A stretch of DNA of 47,457 nucleotides from Micromonospora rosaria (GCF_001567585.1 NZ_LRQV01000046.1:1-47457), one strand, 5' to 3'; positions 8,243-16,814 are shown, counted from the first letter of the stretch. Notes: generated by a model from the sequence alone, not told the origin. Made by a program: numbers and translations.

Positions 8243-9646
8243 ATGACGGCACGGAGTTTTCCCGAGGGCTTTGTGTGGGGTTCGGCCACGGCGGCGTACC
8301 AGATCGAGGGCGCGGCCACCGAGGACGGGCGCGGCCCGTCCATCTGGGACACCTACAGCCACACCCCGGGACGCACGCTCAACGGCGACACCGGTGACGT
8401 GGCCGCCGACCACTACCACCGGTGGGCCGAGGACCTGGGCCACATCAAGGAGCTGGGGCTCGACGCGTACCGGTTCTCCATCGCCTGGCCCCGGGTGCAG
8501 CCCGGCGGCTCGGGGGCCTTCAACCAGGCCGGGATCGACTTCTACTCCCGGCTGGTGGACCGGCTGCTGGAGCTGGGCGTCCGACCGGTGGCCACGATGT
8601 ACCACTGGGACCTGCCGCAGGAGCTGGAGGACGCCGGCGGCTGGCCGGCCCGGGACACCGCGCTGCGCTTCCAGGAGTACGCCGCCGGAATCGTCGGCGC
8701 GCTCGGCGACCGGGTCCACACCTGGACCACCTTCAACGAGCCGTGGTGCTCGGCGTACCTCGGGTACGGCTCCGGGGTGCACGCGCCGGGGCGCACCGAG
8801 CCGGCCGGGGCGCTGGCCGCCGTCCACCATCTCAACCTGGCGCACGGCCTGGCCGGCCGGGTGGTCCGGGAGCTGGCCCCGGCGGCGGAGCTGTCGGTGA
8901 CGCTGAACCTGCACGTGATCCGGCCGGCGTCGGACTCGGCGGCGGACGCCGACGCGGTCCGGCGCATCGACGCCCTGGCCAACCGGGCGTTCCTCGGGCC
9001 GCTGCTGTCCGGGGCGTACCCGGCGGACCTGCTCGCCGACACCGCGCCGGTCACCGACTGGTCGTTCGTGCGCGACGGCGACGAGAAGACCATCGCGGTG
9101 CCGCTGGACGTGCTCGGGGTGAACTACTACTCCACCACCCTGGTCCGGGCCTGGGACGGCACCTCGGCCCGCTCGGACAACGACGGTCACGGCAGCTCGG
9201 CGCACACCCCGTGGATCGCCGCCGACGACGTCGACTTCCTGCCCCAGCCGGGCCCGTACACGGCGATGGGCTGGAACATCGACCCGAGCGGGATGACCGA
9301 GCTGCTGCTGCGGCTGAGCCGGGAGTACCCGAACCAGCCCTTGATGATCACCGAGAACGGGGCGGCCTTCCCCGACGAGGTCTCCCCCGACGGGCGGATC
9401 CACGACGACCGCCGGGTCGACTACCTGTACCGCCACATCGACGCGGTCGGCGCCGCCATCGACGGCGGCGCGGACGTGCGCGGCTACTTCGTCTGGTCCC
9501 TGCTGGACAACTTCGAGTGGGGCTACGGCTACGACCGCCGGTTCGGCATCATCCGCGTCGACTACGACACCCAGCTCCGCACCTGGAAGGACAGCGCTTA
9601 CTGGTACCAGACCCTCACCCGCACCAACACCCTCCCCACCCCCTAA
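8243..9646 (+). CDS. Beta-glucosidase, glycoside hydrolase family 1
   Basis: A 467-residue single-domain GH1 enzyme of normal length, predicted cytoplasmic. The family N-terminus FVWGSATAAYQIEG binds the -1 sugar. The acid/base is Glu166 in TFNEPW and the nucleophile Glu371 in ITENGAAF. The WSLLDNFEWGYGY signature (sugar contacts) is intact near residue 415. It starts directly after the alpha-xylosidase stop, with GGAGGTGGCAGGG upstream. With the alpha-xylosidase it would first remove xylosyl decorations and then cleave the exposed beta-glucosyl unit. GH1 enzymes also act on cellobiose or beta-galactosides, so a broader substrate range is possible. Confidence 0.93.
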   Translation: MTARSFPEGFVWGSATAAYQIEGAATEDGRGPSIWDTYSHTPGRTLNGDTGDVAADHYHRWAEDLGHIKELGLDAYRFSIAWPRVQPGGSGAFNQAGIDFYSRLVDRLLELGVRPVATMYHWDLPQELEDAGGWPARDTALRFQEYAAGIVGALGDRVHTWTTFNEPWCSAYLGYGSGVHAPGRTEPAGALAAVHHLNLAHGLAGRVVRELAPAAELSVTLNLHVIRPASDSAADADAVRRIDALANRAFLGPLLSGAYPADLLADTAPVTDWSFVRDGDEKTIAVPLDVLGVNYYSTTLVRAWDGTSARSDNDGHGSSAHTPWIAADDVDFLPQPGPYTAMGWNIDPSGMTELLLRLSREYPNQPLMITENGAAFPDEVSPDGRIHDDRRVDYLYRHIDAVGAAIDGGADVRGYFVWSLLDNFEWGYGYDRRFGIIRVDYDTQLRTWKDSAYWYQTLTRTNTLPTP

Positions 9647-9787
9647 CCCCCGCTCCCACTCCCACTCCCCTCCCCGGGGGTGGCGTTGATCATGGAGTTA
9701 GCGGCACGTACGGCCCGGACCGGGGCGGCCAACTCCATGATCGGCCCACGCCCGGGGAGGGGGCGGGAGGCGGGGCAGGGGGTTAGG
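9642..9787. repeat. Long inverted repeat between convergent genes (bidirectional terminator candidate)
   Basis: Two arms of 57-58 bases (9642-9699 and 9731-9787) flank a 31-base centre. The innermost 12 bases are perfect (GATCATGGAGTT against AACTCCATGATC), a second block CCCCTCCCCGGG is perfect, and the outer ten bases CCTAACCCCC are identical in both arms and contain the TAA stop codons of both convergent genes. Between these blocks the pyrimidine-rich parts diverge. Confidence 0.7.
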
Positions 9788-10391
9788 CGGGGATGCGTTG
9801 GGGTGGGACGGTGAGGCCGTAGAGGGCCATCAGTTCGGGGGTGTCGACGCGGCTGCCGTCGGCGACGGTGTCGCAGGCGATGTCGACGATCTGGTCCTTG
9901 TGCGCCAGCAGGTACGGCCGGGCACCGACGTCGGCGCTGGCCAGCGTGGCGATGCCCGGCCAGTGCCGACGCCCGAACAACATCGGGTACCCGCGCAGCC
10001 CGCCGTAGGTGGCGCAGACCAGCACGTCCGGGTACGGCAACGCGGCGCCCCGCCGGATCGCGGCGACGGTGAGCCCCGGCATGTCCACCGGTACCACCAC
10101 GACCGCCTCGATCCCGTCGTCGGCCAGCGCCCCCAGCCCGGCCCGGATGGAGGAGCCGACCCCGGTCCCCCAGGCCCGATTGACCACCACCGTGGCTCCA
10201 CTCAGGTCCGCGGTCTCACGGACCTGGTCGGCCGCCGCCCCCAGCACCACCACGACCGGCGCGCACTCCGCCTCCGTCACGGTGTCGATCGACCGGCGCA
10301 CCAGGGGCTGCTCGCCCTGGTGCAGCAGGGCCTCGGGCCCACCGATCCGGCGCCCGCCACCGGCGGCGATGATCATTCCTGCGATCTGCAC
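9783..10391 (-). CDS. MobA-like nucleotidyltransferase family protein
   Basis: A 202-residue protein with the Rossmann-like NTP-transferase fold of MobA/MocA and related cytidylyl- or guanylyltransferases. The nucleotide loop AGMIIAAGGGRRIGG is at the N-terminus and the metal-binding VDMPGL is in the middle. I chose GTG 10391 because it puts the loop at the usual distance from the N-terminus. GTG 10409, with its overlapping GGGAGG, is an alternative that adds six residues. The family lysine that follows the loop (PKALL in relatives) is Glu20 here, so activity may differ. No molybdopterin or xanthine-dehydrogenase genes are adjacent, so the substrate cannot be assigned. Confidence 0.75.
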   Translation of the reverse strand: MQIAGMIIAAGGGRRIGGPEALLHQGEQPLVRRSIDTVTEAECAPVVVVLGAAADQVRETADLSGATVVVNRAWGTGVGSSIRAGLGALADDGIEAVVVVPVDMPGLTVAAIRRGAALPYPDVLVCATYGGLRGYPMLFGRRHWPGIATLASADVGARPYLLAHKDQIVDIACDTVADGSRVDTPELMALYGLTVPPQRIPA

Positions 10392-10497
10392 ACCGGGTGC
10401 AACGAGCACCTCCCGAATGAGTGTCGGGGCGAAACGGATATTCCGTACATTGAACGCAGATGACCGCGACCGGTCGGAGCGCCCGCCACGGGGATCG

Positions 10498-12207
10498 TCA
10501 GGCGGCGTCGGCGTAGCAGCCGACGACGGAGAGGTCCAACGGGAACCGGACCGGGGTGGCGCCGAACAGCAACGCCGTGGCCCGGTCGCCGCTGCGGGCC
10601 ACCGCCTCGGCCACCGTGTCGGCCTGCTCGGCCGGGCAGTGCACCAGCACCTCGTCGTGCTGGAAGAAGACCAGCTCCGCGTCGGTGCCGGCCAGGGCGC
10701 TGCGCAGGGTCGCCAGCAGCGTGGACGCCCACTCGGCGGCGGTGGCCTGGATGACGAAGTTGCGGGTGAACCGGCCCCGGGAGCGGGCCGCGCGGGCCCG
10801 GTTCGACTGCGGGTCGACCGGCTCCGGATCGGACTCCCCCACCCCGGTCAGCCCGGCGAACCCGGCCGACCCGGGTGGGCAGGTCCGGCCCAGCCAGGAG
10901 CGGACCAGTCCACCCGCCTCACCGGTGCGGGCCGCCGCCTCCACGTACCCGAACGCGGTCGGGTAGTTGCGCCGCAGCACCGCCAGGGCCGGCACCGCCT
11001 CCCCGCCGGTCTGGCCGTACATCGCGCCGAGCAGGGCCACCTTGGCCCGGGGCCGGTCACCGCCGAAGGAGTCCCGGGCCAGGGCGGCGTACAGGTCACC
11101 GGCGCCACCGGCGGCGGCCAGCCGGGCGTCACCGGAGACCGCGGCGAGGACCCTCGGCTCCAGTTGACCGGCGTCGGCGACCACGAACCGCCAGCCCGGG
11201 TCGGCCACCACCGCCCGCCGGATCACCTTCGGGATCTGGAGCGCACCCCCGCCCCGGCTGGCCCAGCGGCCGGAGACCACCCCGGCCGGGACGTACTCGG
11301 GGCGGAACCGGCCACCGGAGACCCAGGCGTCCCGCCAGGCCCAGCCGTGCGCCGTCCAGATCCGGTACAGCTCCTTGTATTCCAGGACCAGGGGCACCGC
11401 CGGATGGTCCACCCCGCGCAGCACCCAGGCCCGGGTGTTGGGCAGCTCGACCCCGGCCCGGGCGAAGGCCCGCAGCAGCTCGGCCGGGGACTCGGCGTGC
11501 ACCTGCCGCAGCCCGAAGGCGGCGGCGATCCGACCGGCCAACTCGGCCAGCCGCCGGGGTGGCCCGCCGACCGGGGACGGCTCGCCGAGCAGGTCCGCCA
11601 GGATCTCGTCGTGCACCTCGACCCGCCAGGGCAGCCCGGTCGCCCCCATCTCCACCGCGACCAGCGCGCCGGCCGACTCGGCGGCCACCAGCAGCCGGAA
11701 CCGGCCGGGATGCGCCGTCGCGGCGATCCGGGCCACCTGGTCGGCGTACACCCGGATCAGGTCGGTGAGGTCGGGCGGCGGCGGGCCGGGCCGGGCGTCG
11801 AAGAGCGCGCCCTGGGCGTGGCCGGGCGGGTCGGCCGGACGCGGCGGCGGGTCGGGCGGGACCGGCCCCCCACCGTGGCGGGCCAGGGCCGCCGCCACCG
11901 ACCGGGGCTCGCCCCAGCGGCCGTCGTGGCCGAGCAGCAGCGCCTCGGTCAGCTCCAGGTCGTGGCACCGGTCCACGCGGACCCCGGCCCGCAGCAACGC
12001 CGGGTACGTCGTCGCGGTCGACGCCCACAGCCACCGGGGCCGGTCGGCGGCCTCCCGGGCGGCCACCGCGGCGGCCAGGTCGGTGACCGGCTCGGCCGCC
12101 CCGGTGGGGTGACCGGCCGGATCGAGCGGTTGCAGCGCGCCGCCGCCCCGCTCGTCCGCCACCACCGCCACCAGCACGAACACGATTCTGCCCGGCCCGT
12201 ACGACAC
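10498..12207 (-). CDS. DNA polymerase I-like bifunctional 3'-5' exonuclease/polymerase
   Basis: A 569-residue protein with the polymerase A fold but no 5' nuclease domain. This matches the short actinobacterial PolA paralogue annotated as bifunctional exonuclease/polymerase. Motif A is VVADAGQLEPRVLA with Asp345 and Glu350. Motif B (RAKVALLGAMYGQ) has Lys389 and Tyr397. Motif C is FFQHDEVLVH with Asp518 and Glu519, so all polymerase catalytic residues are present. The first 200 residues occupy the exonuclease position but are Ala/Pro-rich, and I could not identify a full set of exonuclease acidic residues. The GTG start is not certain, because no strong ribosome-binding site is seen and an internal GTG near residue 9 is possible. 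Its role in repair is inferred. Confidence 0.85.
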   Translation of the reverse strand: MSYGPGRIVFVLVAVVADERGGGALQPLDPAGHPTGAAEPVTDLAAAVAAREAADRPRWLWASTATTYPALLRAGVRVDRCHDLELTEALLLGHDGRWGEPRSVAAALARHGGGPVPPDPPPRPADPPGHAQGALFDARPGPPPPDLTDLIRVYADQVARIAATAHPGRFRLLVAAESAGALVAVEMGATGLPWRVEVHDEILADLLGEPSPVGGPPRRLAELAGRIAAAFGLRQVHAESPAELLRAFARAGVELPNTRAWVLRGVDHPAVPLVLEYKELYRIWTAHGWAWRDAWVSGGRFRPEYVPAGVVSGRWASRGGGALQIPKVIRRAVVADPGWRFVVADAGQLEPRVLAAVSGDARLAAAGGAGDLYAALARDSFGGDRPRAKVALLGAMYGQTGGEAVPALAVLRRNYPTAFGYVEAAARTGEAGGLVRSWLGRTCPPGSAGFAGLTGVGESDPEPVDPQSNRARAARSRGRFTRNFVIQATAAEWASTLLATLRSALAGTDAELVFFQHDEVLVHCPAEQADTVAEAVARSGDRATALLFGATPVRFPLDLSVVGCYADAA

Positions 12208-12221
12208 TTCCGTACCCGCGT

Positions 12222-12281
12222 CGGGCCCGCCCTGCCCGCCCGCCCTCCCCGGCGGGCGACCGTGCCGGCAGGGCGGGCCCG
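12222..12281 (-). terminator. Strong GC hairpin upstream of polA-like, downstream of ngcG
   Basis: CGGGCCCGCCCTGCC (12222-12236) and GGCAGGGCGGGCCCG (12267-12281) are perfectly complementary over 15 bp. A second nested pairing (GCCCGCC with GGCGGGC) lies within the loop. It probably ends the ngcEFG transcript. There is no T tract. Confidence 0.55.
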
Positions 12282-12290
12282 GCAGGCGGT

Positions 12291-12340
12291 GAGAAGGGAA
12301 CCCTTCTCGACCGTATGGGTTAAGAGGGGGCCCTTCCTTA
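12291..12340. repeat. Paired palindromic element after ngcG
   Basis: A perfect 8-bp stem with a two-base centre (GAGAAGGGAACCCTTCTC, 12291-12308) is followed by a second, imperfect palindrome (12320-12340) of similar AAGGG/CCCTT composition. The second runs into the ngcG stop codon. The composition is lower in GC than the surroundings. It resembles a dispersed intergenic repeat, but copy number cannot be judged from one window. Confidence 0.5.
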
Positions 12341-13285
12341 CTTGCCGACGCCGGCGGTCAGGCCGGACTGCACCTGTCGCTGGAACGCGATGTAGACCAC
12401 CAGCACCGGCAGCATCGCCATGGTCACCCCGGCGAAGAGCCCGCTCCAGTCGGACCTGTACCCCTGGTTGACCGACAACTCGATCAGGCCCTGGGCGATC
12501 ACCTGGTTCTTCGGCTCGCCGGAGACCGACTGCATCAGCAACGTCGGCAGGTACCACTGGTTCCACTGGCCGAGCACGTTGAAGATGCCGATGCTGATCA
12601 GGCCCGGCCGGGCCATCGGCAGCATGACGCTGAAGAAGAGCCGGCTGTGCGAGGCCCCGTCCACCAGCGCCGCCTCGGCGACCGCGTTCGGCAGCGTCCG
12701 GAAGAACGAGTGCATGAAGAAGACGGTGAACGACAGCGACCAGGCGACGTACACCAGGATCAGCATCAGGTGGCTGTTCGGGCCGAGCAGCGGGAAGACG
12801 ACGCCCATGTTGTAGACGCCCTTGAACAGCGGCACCGCGGCGAGGTAGATCGGCAGCGTCAGCCCGGACAGGAACAGGTAGTAGATCGCCCGGTTGCCGG
12901 GGAACTCGTACCGGGCCAGCACGTACGCGGCCATCGAGCCGAGCAGCATGGTCAGCCCGACGCTGCCGACCAGGACCAGCAGGGTGTTCCCGAAGAACGA
13001 CCCGAGGTGCCCGTCGACCCAGGCGCGGGAGAAGTTGTCCCAGTTCAGCTTCTCCGGAATCAGCGACAGGGGCTGGCGGATGACCTCCGCGTCGCTCTTG
13101 AACGCCGACATCACCACCCACAGCAGCGGGTAGATCACCATGACGGCCCAGACCACCAGGAACAGGTGGGAGAAGCCGTTGAAGATTCGCCCGCCGAGTC
13201 CACCGCCACCCCCGCCACGGGGGGTGGCCGGGCCGGGTGCGGCCGCCCGGCTCCGCTCGCCGGGAGGACGGGTCACCGTGCTCAT
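12338..13285 (-). CDS. ngcG: N-acetylglucosamine/chitobiose ABC transporter permease NgcG
   Basis: A 315-residue MalG-type permease. A Pro/Gly-rich cytoplasmic tail of about 35 residues is followed by six predicted spans. The EAA loop is AEAALVDGASHSRL near residue 210, with MLPMARPG closing it. I chose ATG 13285 because GGAGG lies eight bases upstream. An in-frame ATG at 13300 would overlap the ngcF stop in a TGATG arrangement and add five residues. It is the last gene of rpiR-ngcE-ngcF-ngcG, followed by strong hairpins. Its assignment rests on the NgcE-like binding protein two genes upstream, since permeases of this family are poorly specific in sequence. Confidence 0.8.
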   Translation of the reverse strand: MSTVTRPPGERSRAAAPGPATPRGGGGGGLGGRIFNGFSHLFLVVWAVMVIYPLLWVVMSAFKSDAEVIRQPLSLIPEKLNWDNFSRAWVDGHLGSFFGNTLLVLVGSVGLTMLLGSMAAYVLARYEFPGNRAIYYLFLSGLTLPIYLAAVPLFKGVYNMGVVFPLLGPNSHLMLILVYVAWSLSFTVFFMHSFFRTLPNAVAEAALVDGASHSRLFFSVMLPMARPGLISIGIFNVLGQWNQWYLPTLLMQSVSGEPKNQVIAQGLIELSVNQGYRSDWSGLFAGVTMAMLPVLVVYIAFQRQVQSGLTAGVGK

Positions 13286-13299
13286 TCCTCGCGCCTCCA

Positions 13300-14241
13300 T
13301 CAGTACTCGATCCGCTCGCGGCGGGTGATCCGGAGCTGGAGCGCGGCCAGCAGGATCGTGAAGATCGCCAGCGCCACACCCATCGCGCAGGCGTAGCCGA
13401 ACTGGCCCTTCTGGAACGCGGTGAAGTTCAGCACCGACGCGAAGATCTCGCTGGCGTGGTCCGGCCCGCCCTGGCTGGGCGTCATCACGAAGACCAGGGC
13501 GTACATGTCCAGCGCGATGAAGCCCAGGTACACCCAGGCCACCGAGACGGTGTCCCGCAGCAGGGGCAGGGTGATCTTGAAGAAGGTGTGCACCCGGCCC
13601 GCGCCGTCGAGGAGCGCCGCCTCGTAGATGTCCTTCGGGATCGACTGCATCGCCGCCGAGAAGAGCACCATGTAGAAGCCGGCCCCGCTCCACACCGCGA
13701 TGAACAGCAGCCACCACAGCACCGCCGGGACACCGAGGAACGGCTCCGGATCGGCGGTGAACGCCACCGGATTCTCCTCGTCGACCAGCCCGATCCGCAT
13801 CAGCAGGCCGTTGATCAGACCCTGGCCGTCACCCCGGTAGATCTGCTGCCACATCACCGCGATCACCACGAGCGACAGCACCTGCGGGAAGAAGAACACC
13901 ACCCGGTAGAAGCCGGAGCCAAACACTCCCCGTACGCCGGCCCTGTCCTCGCGCCCGCCCACGTTGAGCAGGAAGGCGAGGAACAGGGCCAGCGCGATCG
14001 TGAACAACGGCACGGTGACCAGGAAGAAGACGTTGTGCCAGAACGCCTTACGGATCAGCTCGTCGGAGAACAGCCGGACGTAGTTGTCCAGCCCGACGAA
14101 CTCCTGCCGGTCGGAGTAGCCGCCCCAGTTGGTCAGCGAGTAGCCGGCCGCCTGGGCGAAGGGCCACACCACGTACAGGAGGTAGAGCGCGACGGGCAGG
14201 AAGAGGAACCCTGACACGAAGCGCGCGACACCGTGCCGCAT
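13300..14241 (-). CDS. ngcF: N-acetylglucosamine/chitobiose ABC transporter permease NgcF
   Basis: A 313-residue MalF-type permease. The first span begins almost at once (FVSGFLFLPVALYLLYVVWPF), about six spans are visible, and the ATPase-docking loop is YEAALLDGAGRVHTF with ITLPLLRD. The family FVGLDNYVRLF motif lies in the first periplasmic loop. It starts 38 bases after ngcE and overlaps the downstream region of ngcG. With NgcG it would form the membrane channel for the sugar captured by NgcE. No nucleotide-binding subunit is present in the island. Confidence 0.82.
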   Translation of the reverse strand: MRHGVARFVSGFLFLPVALYLLYVVWPFAQAAGYSLTNWGGYSDRQEFVGLDNYVRLFSDELIRKAFWHNVFFLVTVPLFTIALALFLAFLLNVGGREDRAGVRGVFGSGFYRVVFFFPQVLSLVVIAVMWQQIYRGDGQGLINGLLMRIGLVDEENPVAFTADPEPFLGVPAVLWWLLFIAVWSGAGFYMVLFSAAMQSIPKDIYEAALLDGAGRVHTFFKITLPLLRDTVSVAWVYLGFIALDMYALVFVMTPSQGGPDHASEIFASVLNFTAFQKGQFGYACAMGVALAIFTILLAALQLRITRRERIEY

Positions 14242-14279
14242 CGGACCTACTCTCTCGAACGGATCGCCCCGGTACGCCG

Positions 14280-15692
14280 TCAGGCGCGGGTCTGCTTGGT
14301 GATCGACGAGTCCTTGGCGACCTTGTCGGCCGCCTTCTGCATCCGGTCCACGAACTGGGCGGCGGTGAGGCGACCGGCCATCAGCTCGGCGGAGGCGTTC
14401 TGGCTCTCCTTGTCCAGGTCGGCGTAGAAGTCCCAGAACTTGGTCTTGATCAGGTCCGCCGGGGCGTTCCTCATCAGCTCGTTGGCGCTGGCCAGCGCGG
14501 TGTCCTGGACCGCGTCGCCGGAGCCCTTGGTGGAGGCCAGCGACTTCGTCAGCTCGGCGAACTTCGCCGAGCCGGCCTTGGAGAGCACGGCCCGCAGGAA
14601 CTCCTTGGCCGCCGCCTTGTTCGGGGCCTTGCTCGGCACCACCAGGCCCTCACCGGCACCGGCGAAGACGTCCTTCGGGGCCTTGTCGGTGGCGCCCAGG
14701 CCCCAGTAGTCCGACAGCTTCATCTCGAAGCCCGGCGGGATGGTCGCGGCCATCTCGTTCTTCAGCCAGGTGCCGACCTGGATGAACGCCGCCTTGCCGT
14801 CCAGCCACGCCTGCTGGGACTGGGTGTGGTTGAGGTTGCCCGGCAGCAGCAGCTTGTCCTTGACCAGCTTCTCCCAGACCTCCAGCGCCGGCAGGATGCC
14901 CTCGGCCCGCCAGGCGTTCTCCTTGAGGTTGTCGATGTCGATCACAGCCTGCTTGCCGGCGGACTTCCAGATGGTGGCCATCAGCGCCCAGCGCGGGTAG
15001 TACCCGTGTACCGCGTCGTGCACGTACGGGGCGATGCCCTTGGCCTTGATCTTCGGGGCGAGGGCGAAGAACTCGTCGAACGTGGTCGGCGGGGTCCACC
15101 CCTCCCGGCTGAACAGGGCGGCGTTGTACCAGTTGCCCCACACGGTGTACGCGACGTTGACCACGTAGAACTTGCCCTGGAAGGTGCCGTCGACGACGGT
15201 GCCCGGCAGCAGCGTGTCGGCCACCGTGCCCTCGCTGTCCCAGGCGGGGGCGGTGAGCAGGTCGTCCAGCGGCTCGATGGCGCCCTCGTTGACCAGGGTG
15301 GAGACGTCCATCATGTCGGCGCCCGAGTTCATCACCAGGTCGCTCGGCTGGGTGGCCATCTTCGGCTGCTCTTCGGTCTTGACCTTCTGGGTGGAGCTCA
15401 TGTTGACCGTCACGCCGGCGTGCTTGGCGGCGAAGATCGCCTGGTCCTCCTTGGCCCACTGGTCACCCAGGCCGCCGTTGAAGATGACCACCTTGACGGC
15501 GCTGCCGTCCTGGACACCGAACGGGTTGTCCTTGCTCTTCGCCGCGCCGGAGTCGTCGGGGCGGCTCGGCTCGCTGCCGGCGCAGGCGCTGAGCAGGCCG
15601 GCGGCCGGGGTGACCAGCAGGCCCACGGCGGCGGCGCGGCGCAGCAACGTACGGCGGCTCAGGTCGGCCGGGTGGTTCGGGGTAACCGACAT
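14280..15692 (-). CDS. ngcE: N-acetylglucosamine/diacetylchitobiose-binding lipoprotein NgcE
   Basis: A 470-residue solute-binding protein whose leader combines a twin-arginine motif (SRRTLLRR, residues 12-19) with a lipobox LLSAC (Cys37), so it is a Tat-exported lipoprotein. The mature start NPFGV, then VVIFNGGLGDQWAKE, closely follows the conserved beginning of Streptomyces NgcE. That supports a role in capturing GlcNAc and chitobiose from chitin or cell-wall debris. ATG 15692 is chosen for the strong GAGGAGAG upstream and the intact Tat leader. An ATG at 15773 overlapping the rpiR stop would add 27 residues with no sense as a leader. Ligand identity remains a homology-based inference. Confidence 0.85.
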   Translation of the reverse strand: MSVTPNHPADLSRRTLLRRAAAVGLLVTPAAGLLSACAGSEPSRPDDSGAAKSKDNPFGVQDGSAVKVVIFNGGLGDQWAKEDQAIFAAKHAGVTVNMSSTQKVKTEEQPKMATQPSDLVMNSGADMMDVSTLVNEGAIEPLDDLLTAPAWDSEGTVADTLLPGTVVDGTFQGKFYVVNVAYTVWGNWYNAALFSREGWTPPTTFDEFFALAPKIKAKGIAPYVHDAVHGYYPRWALMATIWKSAGKQAVIDIDNLKENAWRAEGILPALEVWEKLVKDKLLLPGNLNHTQSQQAWLDGKAAFIQVGTWLKNEMAATIPPGFEMKLSDYWGLGATDKAPKDVFAGAGEGLVVPSKAPNKAAAKEFLRAVLSKAGSAKFAELTKSLASTKGSGDAVQDTALASANELMRNAPADLIKTKFWDFYADLDKESQNASAELMAGRLTAAQFVDRMQKAADKVAKDSSITKQTRA

Positions 15693-15769
15693 CGTCGTCT
15701 CTCCTCGGGTTGTCGAATTCGCCGTACGGTGGCGCAGTTGGTCGACGGCGGCCTGTGTTCGGTTGCGGG

Positions 15770-16732
15770 TCATGTGCTGGCCCCGGTGGAGGCCTTGTGC
15801 CCGCCGACCGCCTGGGCGGTCCGGCGGAAGGCCGCGTGGGCCCGGTCGTGGGTGCGCTGCGCGACGGCGATGTAGAGCAGGTCGAGCACGACCAACTGCG
15901 GGTGCCGGGCGGAGAGCGCGTCGGGACGGAAGGTGGTGGGTTGGCTGGCGGTGAGGAGCACCACGTCGGCCAGCTCCGCCAGGGGTGAGCGGGGGAACCC
16001 GGTCAGCGCCACGGTGGTGGCGCCCCGGCTGCCGGCCTCGGCGAGCATCTCGACGGTCTCCCGGGTCTGCCCGGTGTGCGAGATGCCGAGGGCGGCGTCC
16101 CCCTCACCGAGCAGGGCGGCACTGGCCAGACCGTCGTGCACGTCGTTCCACGCCCAGGCGGCCACGCCGATGCGGTGCAGGCTGAGCTGCATCTCCTGGC
16201 CGACCAGGGCACTACCGCCGGCACCGACGATGGTGACCCGGCCGGCACCGGCGATCGCCACCGCCGCCCGTTCCACCTCGGCCAGGTCGAGCAGGGCGGC
16301 GGTGTCGTGCATGGCCTGCGTGTCGGCGGCCATCAACTGCTCCAGCACCCGGTCGAGCGGGTCGCCCGGCTGGATCTCTCGTCCGATGTCGACGGTCCAG
16401 CCGGCCGAGCGGGCCCGGCCGGTCTCGGCGGCGATGCCCAGCCGCAGGTCGGCGTACCCGTCGAAGCCCATCGCCCGGCAGAACCGGGTGATGGTGGCCG
16501 GCGAGGTGCCGCTGCGTTCGGCCAGCTCGACGATGGTCGACCGGGCCGCCGTCTCGGGGTCGCTGAGCACGTGGTCGGCGACCCGCCGCAGGGCGCCGGT
16601 CAGGTCGTCCACCCCGGACCTGACCCTGGCCAGCACGCTGTCGGCGCCGATCCCTCGGGTGCTCCGCCGGTCGGCCGGCCCGGCGTCGACCAACGCGGTC
16701 ACCGCCGCGCTGTCGACTTCGTGTTCGGCCAT
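15770..16732 (-). CDS. MurR/RpiR-family regulator with SIS domain
   Basis: A 320-residue regulator of two domains. An N-terminal RpiR helix-turn-helix (about residues 30-110; ERSGTSPATITRFCRAMGFDGYADL) is followed by a SIS sugar-phosphate isomerase fold (about 140-275) with the phosphate loop IVGAGGSALVGQ and the second motif GISHTGQTRETVE. Regulators of this build sense phosphosugars. GlcNAc-6-phosphate or a derivative is likely here, because ngcE follows 77 bases downstream and a sugar kinase is divergent. The 190-base divergent spacer holds two AT-rich palindromes that are candidate operators. The ATG is preceded by AAAGGTG. Confidence 0.88.
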   Translation of the reverse strand: MAEHEVDSAAVTALVDAGPADRRSTRGIGADSVLARVRSGVDDLTGALRRVADHVLSDPETAARSTIVELAERSGTSPATITRFCRAMGFDGYADLRLGIAAETGRARSAGWTVDIGREIQPGDPLDRVLEQLMAADTQAMHDTAALLDLAEVERAAVAIAGAGRVTIVGAGGSALVGQEMQLSLHRIGVAAWAWNDVHDGLASAALLGEGDAALGISHTGQTRETVEMLAEAGSRGATTVALTGFPRSPLAELADVVLLTASQPTTFRPDALSARHPQLVVLDLLYIAVAQRTHDRAHAAFRRTAQAVGGHKASTGAST

Positions 16733-16764
16733 GGAACACCTTTCGGGAAAGAGTGTTAACTGTT

Positions 16765-16783
16765 AGTGGTAAAAGTTCTTACT
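16765..16783. promoter_or_regulatory. Candidate RpiR operator 1
   Basis: AGTGGTAAAAGTTCTTACT is an interrupted palindrome of the form AGTnnnAAnnnTTnnnACT, in a locally AT-rich stretch 32 bases before the regulator start. Assigned to the adjacent regulator by position only. Confidence 0.4.
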
Positions 16784-16814
16784 GAAGCCCCCTTCCTGTC
16801 AAGACCATGGATGA

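Noticed and set aside
6029..9436. Very long open frame on the minus strand opposite the GH31 and GH1 genes
   Set aside because: It is the antisense shadow of two clearly homologous enzymes. High GC leaves few stops, and the translation is Val/Gly/Arg-rich without any domain.
15693..15773. Upstream ATG of ngcE overlapping the rpiR stop
   Set aside because: It would add 27 hydrophilic residues before an otherwise complete Tat leader, and a strong GAGGAGAG supports the ATG at 15692.
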